From Desulfarculaceae bacterium (lineage in GTDB: Bacteria; Desulfobacterota; Desulfobacteria; Desulfobacterales; Desulfobacteraceae): a DNA stretch of 10,439 nucleotides. The DNA is taken from contig JAIPEK010000053.1 of the NCBI GenBank assembly GCA_021737205.1, forward strand, positions 1-10,439, read 5' to 3'. Below, in pieces: positions 6,824-10,439 of the stretch. Both the position numbers and the translations under genes were made by a program. The notes under the pieces are model-generated. The model searched no databases, was not told the origin of the DNA, and saw only the letters and a program-made list of their open reading frames with translations. Every line of letters starts with the position of its first letter. Position 1 is the stretch's first letter.

Positions 6824-7756
6824 TTAATTCAAGCGCTTGAGGCCGGCGGGGACAAATTTTTTCAGGCCGTTAAGTTTGACATCCTGACTGACAAGAAGTC
6901 CTGAAAAAATGATCAGACAAGCGGCACATTGTTGCGGGGTAAACGAGTCTCCCAGGATGATGATTCCCATGAACAAAGAGAAAACCGGAATCAGGTTCAC
7001 AAAAGCGGACGCCCGGCCGGCGGGGATTTTGCTCACCCCGTAGTTGAAACAGGCATAGGCACCGAGGGTTACGGCGGAGCCGAGATAGATGATTGCGCCA
7101 AAAGAAACCGGGTCAAATGTGACAGGAAGTTCCGTGGAAGGAAGAAAAAGAATCGGCAGGTAGAAAATACTTCCGGCAAATGCCTGGATGGCGGTGAGAA
7201 AAAGCGCCGAGTACCTGCTGTTGGTGAGCTTTTTTAACACGATGGTGTAGCCTGCAGCGAACACCATTGCCAGAAACTCGTAAAAATTGCCGAGTGCGGG
7301 ATTTGGTGCATCCAATGCCGGTGTGCCGGCCATCGAGAGCCAGCAAACTCCGACAATGGAGATAAAAAGACCGGTAACAATTTTAGGCGTCAGATTTTCC
7401 TTTAAAACAAAAAAAGCACCCACAGCCACCAGCATCGGCAAAAAAGCCGATACCATCCCGGCCTGGGACGCGGTGGTGTACTGTATGGCTTTGGCTTCGA
7501 ACACAAAGTACAGGCAGGGCTCGAACAGAACCATTAGAAAAAGGGAAAACAGATCTTTTTTATGAATCGCGGTGTTTTTGTAAAACCGGTAAAGAAAAAG
7601 AAAGCAGATACTGCCCACCAGCATCCTTGAAAAAATCACCACCATGGGATCAAAATTCCGGAAGGCGATTTTCAGCGCCACAAAGGAGCTTGCCCACAGC
7701 ACAGTCGCACACAGGAGGGTCAGATACGGCAGAATCTGCTTGTTTAAATGCTTCAT
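6824..7756 (-). CDS. EamA/DMT-superfamily permease
   Basis: A 310-residue integral membrane protein with about ten predicted helices (approximately 9-30, 36-56, 69-87, 92-117, 125-142, 158-175, 181-204, 215-239, 247-268, 273-290). They fall in two EamA repeats of five helices, the layout of RhaT/YdcZ/RarD-type drug/metabolite transporters. Typical features are the N-terminal LLCATVLWASSFVALK helix, TTASQAGMVSAFLPMLVA in helix 4, and SAFVNLIPVFSLFMG in the matching helix of the second repeat. A lysine-rich tail ends the protein. Members usually export amino acids or other small metabolites; the substrate here cannot be read from sequence. The ATG at 7756 overlaps the stop of the ATP-grasp gene by four bases (ATGA). 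The nearest purine-rich site (AAAGGAG) is about 16 bases upstream, so translation probably depends on coupling. Confidence 0.92.
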   Translation of the reverse strand: MKHLNKQILPYLTLLCATVLWASSFVALKIAFRNFDPMVVIFSRMLVGSICFLFLYRFYKNTAIHKKDLFSLFLMVLFEPCLYFVFEAKAIQYTTASQAGMVSAFLPMLVAVGAFFVLKENLTPKIVTGLFISIVGVCWLSMAGTPALDAPNPALGNFYEFLAMVFAAGYTIVLKKLTNSRYSALFLTAIQAFAGSIFYLPILFLPSTELPVTFDPVSFGAIIYLGSAVTLGAYACFNYGVSKIPAGRASAFVNLIPVFSLFMGIIILGDSFTPQQCAACLIIFSGLLVSQDVKLNGLKKFVPAGLKRLN

Positions 7757-10038
7757 TGGATCAGAAATCCCGCTCCTTTCTGGTTCCGGCTGTCCTGGAA
7801 TACGTTGAGCTTGCAGTTATCACAACATTCAGGGATATGGATGACATGTATCACCGAGGACCATTCTGCATCTTCAGGGGAAAACGTATCCAGCTGGTTG
7901 AAGTCGGGATTTAAAAAAAAGTCCTCGTTGAAAAAGCAGTCCTCGTCATCAGGAAAAATCGCCACGTGGATGATACCCGATTCCACAAGGTCGTTGAAAA
8001 AGTGAGTACCGTAGGAAACTTCCGGAGTGGAGCCGTCCCCCTTGAAAGCCACTTCTCCGAGTACGAGGGTGTGGTTGATATCCTCGTATCCGGCTTTCAC
8101 CCCGAGGTTGATGTCGTTGCTTCCCCATCTGCCGGGGCCGAAAAGTGCGTACCGCTTGTTTTCCATCTGTTTGTTGATCCGGCTGACCACTTTGCTGATT
8201 TCGAGTTTGTCTTCATATGAAGAGAGTTTCGCGTATGCTTTGGGATCCACGTATACCAGATATTCGAGATTCTCCACGGAACCGCCCGAGATGATCTTGT
8301 TGTTTCTGAAAACGATTCTGTCCTCGGAAACGTCTTCAGGCATGGTGATTTCCCGGTCCTCGGCAACGGAAAGGGTCCGGCACTGTACGATATAAAGCGT
8401 ATTCTCATCAAAGGCGAATTCCACATCCACCGGCCGGCCGTAGGCATCTTCGAGCAGTCTCAGGACCTTTTTTAAAAGTTTCGGCAGAGGGGTTTTTCCG
8501 AGAGTGTTATCAAAAGTGATACAGGAGTTGGCAAGCTCCACGCGGTCCTGTTTGAACATCGGTGCGGCGAGATGACCGGATTTGTTTTCCGAAATTCCGT
8601 AGAAGAGGTCAGGATGACTCACTTCTTCCATCAGTTCCCGAAAGTTTTTCGATTCCACCTGTCCGGTTTCCAGGTTGAGTACATCCACGATTTTCTGGGA
8701 ATACTTGATGATATCCCCGGCAGTGGCTTCGGGTCGAAGCATTGGATGACTCAGGTGGACCATCCGGGGATAGTCTTCCCCGATCCGGTCCACCGCCCGG
8801 GTTCCGAGTCCCATGACAAGGCGCATGACCCCGTCTTCTTTTTTGATGCGGGTACTCCAGGAATAGGAACTGAATGAAAATCCCACACCGGCGGAAAAGG
8901 GGAAAAAATATTTGCCGAACTGACGGCCGACCACTTTCTGGACAATCACGCTCATTTTTTCATCAAAATCGAGAAGGTTGTTGCTTTTCCGGTAGAGAAT
9001 GGGGGCCGGTCCGTACGTGCTCATGTGAACCTGCTTGAGTCCCCAGATGAACTCCTTGAGACGGGTTTCGAGATCTCCCCGGTTGGCCAGAAAGACCGAG
9101 TCGTATTTGCCGGAAAACGCCAGCCCGAAATTGTCTTCGAGAAGGCTGGAGGACCTGAGGACCAGGGGATGCTCTCCGATCTCTTCGAGCACGTTTCTGA
9201 AGGTTTCTATGACATCCTCGGGAAAGGAAGCATTCTTGAAAAGTTCTGAAATATGCTCGTATTCCTTTTCAATATCCTCCCTGGTTTTGTATTTCTGGGC
9301 ATGAAAATGAAAAAGTTCATTGGAATCGATGAAATCGGAAAAAATGCCCGTGTTGATGTACCAGGATTCCGGGATCCGGATATGTTTTTCAAGCTCGGGA
9401 TCCCCCTTTTCAAGCCGGGGTACCAGAATCCGGTGAGCGAGAATCATTCCGGCGGCTTTACCGCCGATTCTGCCGGGCCTTCTCCGGGTCCGGACGATCC
9501 GGTCGGACAGGTCTCCCACATCCCGGATGGTGATGTATCTCTTGGCGATGCCGATAAAGGGAAGCTGATTGGAGATAAAGTAATTGATCAGCCCGACCCG
9601 GACTCCCTCGGCTTCATTCGGAGAAATATACAGATCTCCCTCTGGGATGCAACAGAAATTATCCAGTGCCTGTTTGATCTTGCCATAGGTGACCCCTTCC
9701 TTGTTCAGGATCATGGAAAGTCTGTTAAAATGCTTTTTTTTCAGGGCAAGATTGATGTTGTTGGCTATGACATCATCGGAATAAGAGGCCGAGAACCAGA
9801 TATCGGTCAGGATATCAGTATATTCACTGACCAGGGAGGAATTGTTTTCATCTCCTCCGGATTGGGCAATAATGTCCACCGCCTGGTTTTTAATGGACCC
9901 GGCATCCGTGATACCGTCCTTTTCAAGCTTGCTCAGGAAGATCTCCCGAATCAGATACACCATGTCCGGATGATCCATCATCTTCTGGTACAGATGGTAG
10001 GCTTGGACCAGGTCCGGTACGGAAAAATTCTTTTCCAT
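7753..10038 (-). CDS. PEP/pyruvate-binding (PPDK N-terminal type) ATP-grasp protein lacking the phosphohistidine domain
   Basis: A 761-residue soluble protein. Residues 1-170 are mainly helical and not recognised. Residues about 185-560 are an ATP-grasp domain of the pyruvate phosphate dikinase/PEP synthase N-terminal family: GRIGGKAAGM (Lys193), PLVLRSSSLLED (Arg295), LAFSGKYDSVF, MSVIVQKVVG, and the metal/nucleotide segment with Asp538, Glu540, Gln552 and Arg554. Their spacing equals that of Asp321, Glu323, Gln335 and Arg337 in classical PPDK. The phosphohistidine swivel domain and the PEP-binding barrel are absent. Instead there is a C-terminal region (about 570-761) with GPGRWGSNDINLG, SYGTHFFNDLVESG and a Cys/His-rich tail (His731, His734, Cys738, Cys739, Cys742). 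PEP synthesis by this protein alone is therefore unlikely; the true reaction is unknown. The start is ATG at 10038 with AGGAG four bases upstream, 14 bp after the glutamate dehydrogenase stop. Confidence 0.85.
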   Translation of the reverse strand: MEKNFSVPDLVQAYHLYQKMMDHPDMVYLIREIFLSKLEKDGITDAGSIKNQAVDIIAQSGGDENNSSLVSEYTDILTDIWFSASYSDDVIANNINLALKKKHFNRLSMILNKEGVTYGKIKQALDNFCCIPEGDLYISPNEAEGVRVGLINYFISNQLPFIGIAKRYITIRDVGDLSDRIVRTRRRPGRIGGKAAGMILAHRILVPRLEKGDPELEKHIRIPESWYINTGIFSDFIDSNELFHFHAQKYKTREDIEKEYEHISELFKNASFPEDVIETFRNVLEEIGEHPLVLRSSSLLEDNFGLAFSGKYDSVFLANRGDLETRLKEFIWGLKQVHMSTYGPAPILYRKSNNLLDFDEKMSVIVQKVVGRQFGKYFFPFSAGVGFSFSSYSWSTRIKKEDGVMRLVMGLGTRAVDRIGEDYPRMVHLSHPMLRPEATAGDIIKYSQKIVDVLNLETGQVESKNFRELMEEVSHPDLFYGISENKSGHLAAPMFKQDRVELANSCITFDNTLGKTPLPKLLKKVLRLLEDAYGRPVDVEFAFDENTLYIVQCRTLSVAEDREITMPEDVSEDRIVFRNNKIISGGSVENLEYLVYVDPKAYAKLSSYEDKLEISKVVSRINKQMENKRYALFGPGRWGSNDINLGVKAGYEDINHTLVLGEVAFKGDGSTPEVSYGTHFFNDLVESGIIHVAIFPDDEDCFFNEDFFLNPDFNQLDTFSPEDAEWSSVIHVIHIPECCDNCKLNVFQDSRNQKGAGFLIQ

Positions 10039-10042
10039 AAGA

Positions 10043-10047
10043 CTCCT
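10043..10047 (-). promoter_or_regulatory. Ribosome binding site for the ATP-grasp gene
   Basis: AGGAG on the minus strand, four bases before the ATG at 10038, within the 14 bp gap after the glutamate dehydrogenase stop. It fixes the start, and the short gap implies a shared message. Confidence 0.7.
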
Positions 10048-10052
10048 GTTTT

Positions 10053-10439
10053 TCAGGTCCAGCCTCTTAATTTACAGGCCTCGGCTACCCGGGCCACAGC
10101 AACCAGATAGGCTGCATCTCTCATGTGGACCTTTTCTTTTACACACATGTCATGGACGCTGTGGAAGGCGTTTGTCATTTTTTCATCCAGCCGGTGGTGG
10201 ATTTCCTCTATGGGCCAGTAATGGTTGTACGTGTTCTGGACCTGTTCAAAATACGAGACGGTTACGCCGCCGGCATTGGCAAGAAAATCCGGCAGCACGA
10301 CAACGCCGTTTTTATACAGGATATCGTCCGCTTCCGGGGTGGTCGGCCCGTTGGCAAGCTCGCAGGAGATTTTGCATTGAATTCTGTCGGCGTTTTTGTC
10401 CGTGATGACGTTTTCCAGGGCGGACGGAAACAGTACCGT
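10053..10439 (-). CDS. Glutamate dehydrogenase, C-terminal part; 5' end lies beyond the window
   Basis: The visible 127 codons (stop TGA at 10053-10055) are the end of the NAD(P)-binding domain of a hexameric Glu/Leu/Phe/Val dehydrogenase. The family catalyses reversible oxidative deamination of glutamate to 2-oxoglutarate and ammonia in the cytoplasm. Diagnostic segments are LFPSALENVIT, CELANGPTTPEAD, VVVLPDFLANAGGVTVSYFE followed by QVQN, and a C-terminal helix with MRDAAYLVAVARVAEA. These fit glutamate rather than leucine or phenylalanine dehydrogenase, but the substrate-binding N-terminal domain is not visible, and neither NAD nor NADP preference nor the symbol gdhA or gudB can be decided. 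An ATG at 10298 is an internal Met, since conserved sequence continues to the window edge. The gene is probably first, or early, in the unit with the ATP-grasp protein and the permease. Confidence 0.93.
   Translation of the reverse strand, partial: TVLFPSALENVITDKNADRIQCKISCELANGPTTPEADDILYKNGVVVLPDFLANAGGVTVSYFEQVQNTYNHYWPIEEIHHRLDEKMTNAFHSVHDMCVKEKVHMRDAAYLVAVARVAEACKLRGWT

Noticed and set aside
6674..6904. Plus-strand open frame of 76 codons in the gap before the regulator
   Set aside because: It begins with TTG inside the predicted promoter, overlaps the transporter gene antisense, and its product has no recognisable features.
9253..10110. Plus-strand open frame of 285 codons antisense to the ATP-grasp gene
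   Set aside because: It lies entirely opposite a well-supported coding region and into the glutamate dehydrogenase end. The translation has low-complexity shadow character with no recognisable domain, and I see no reason to prefer it.
1..10439. Mobile elements, CRISPR arrays, tRNAs, cobalamin riboswitch
   Set aside because: I looked for spaced direct repeats, terminal inverted repeats, transposase or integrase motifs and clover-leaf arms and saw none. The cobalamin genes here are internal to a unit whose leader lies outside the window.

Overview
The window looks like ordinary chromosome from a free-living anaerobic bacterium, most probably a member of the Desulfobacterota (sulfate-reducing 'deltaproteobacterial' type). 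This is inferred from protein style: the short aconitase-family small subunit, a FapA-family (DUF342) protein with extra N-terminal repeats, and a PEP/pyruvate-binding ATP-grasp protein next to a glutamate dehydrogenase. Genes are tightly packed, base composition is roughly balanced, and I see no insertion sequence, phage gene, CRISPR array, tRNA or rRNA.

Left part, plus strand (1-4120). The 3' end of a corrinoid adenosyltransferase gene (cobO) overlaps cobyric acid synthase (cobQ) by four bases, so two cobalamin-pathway steps are translationally coupled. After a 46 bp gap comes a 746-residue FapA-family protein. It has a TTG start, N-terminal repeats resembling the MshEN/type II secretion ATPase N-domain, a beta-helical FapA core and a long coiled coil. 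Nothing links it to cobalamin beyond position. The block ends at a convergent junction of about 65 bp (4121-4185) with one small imperfect hairpin.

Middle part, minus strand (4186-6680). A clear sigma-70 type promoter (TTGACA, 16 bp, TATTAT) reads into a three-gene unit: an XRE-cupin regulator, then the large and small subunits of a LeuCD-type hydro-lyase. The regulator is 17 bp from the large subunit, and the two subunits overlap by four bases. No leuA or leuB is visible, so the substrate is not fixed by context. An AT-rich palindrome at the predicted transcription start may be an operator.

Right part, minus strand (6824-10439). Transcription runs from beyond the right edge through the 3' end of a glutamate dehydrogenase gene. 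After 14 bp it reaches a 761-residue PEP/pyruvate-binding ATP-grasp protein, and then, with a four-base overlap, an EamA/DMT-family membrane transporter. The ATP-grasp protein keeps the nucleotide-binding residues of pyruvate phosphate dikinase with exact spacing but has no phosphohistidine or PEP-barrel domain, so its reaction is unknown. Co-expression with glutamate dehydrogenase and an exporter-type permease suggests a role in amino-acid or nitrogen/carbon balance.
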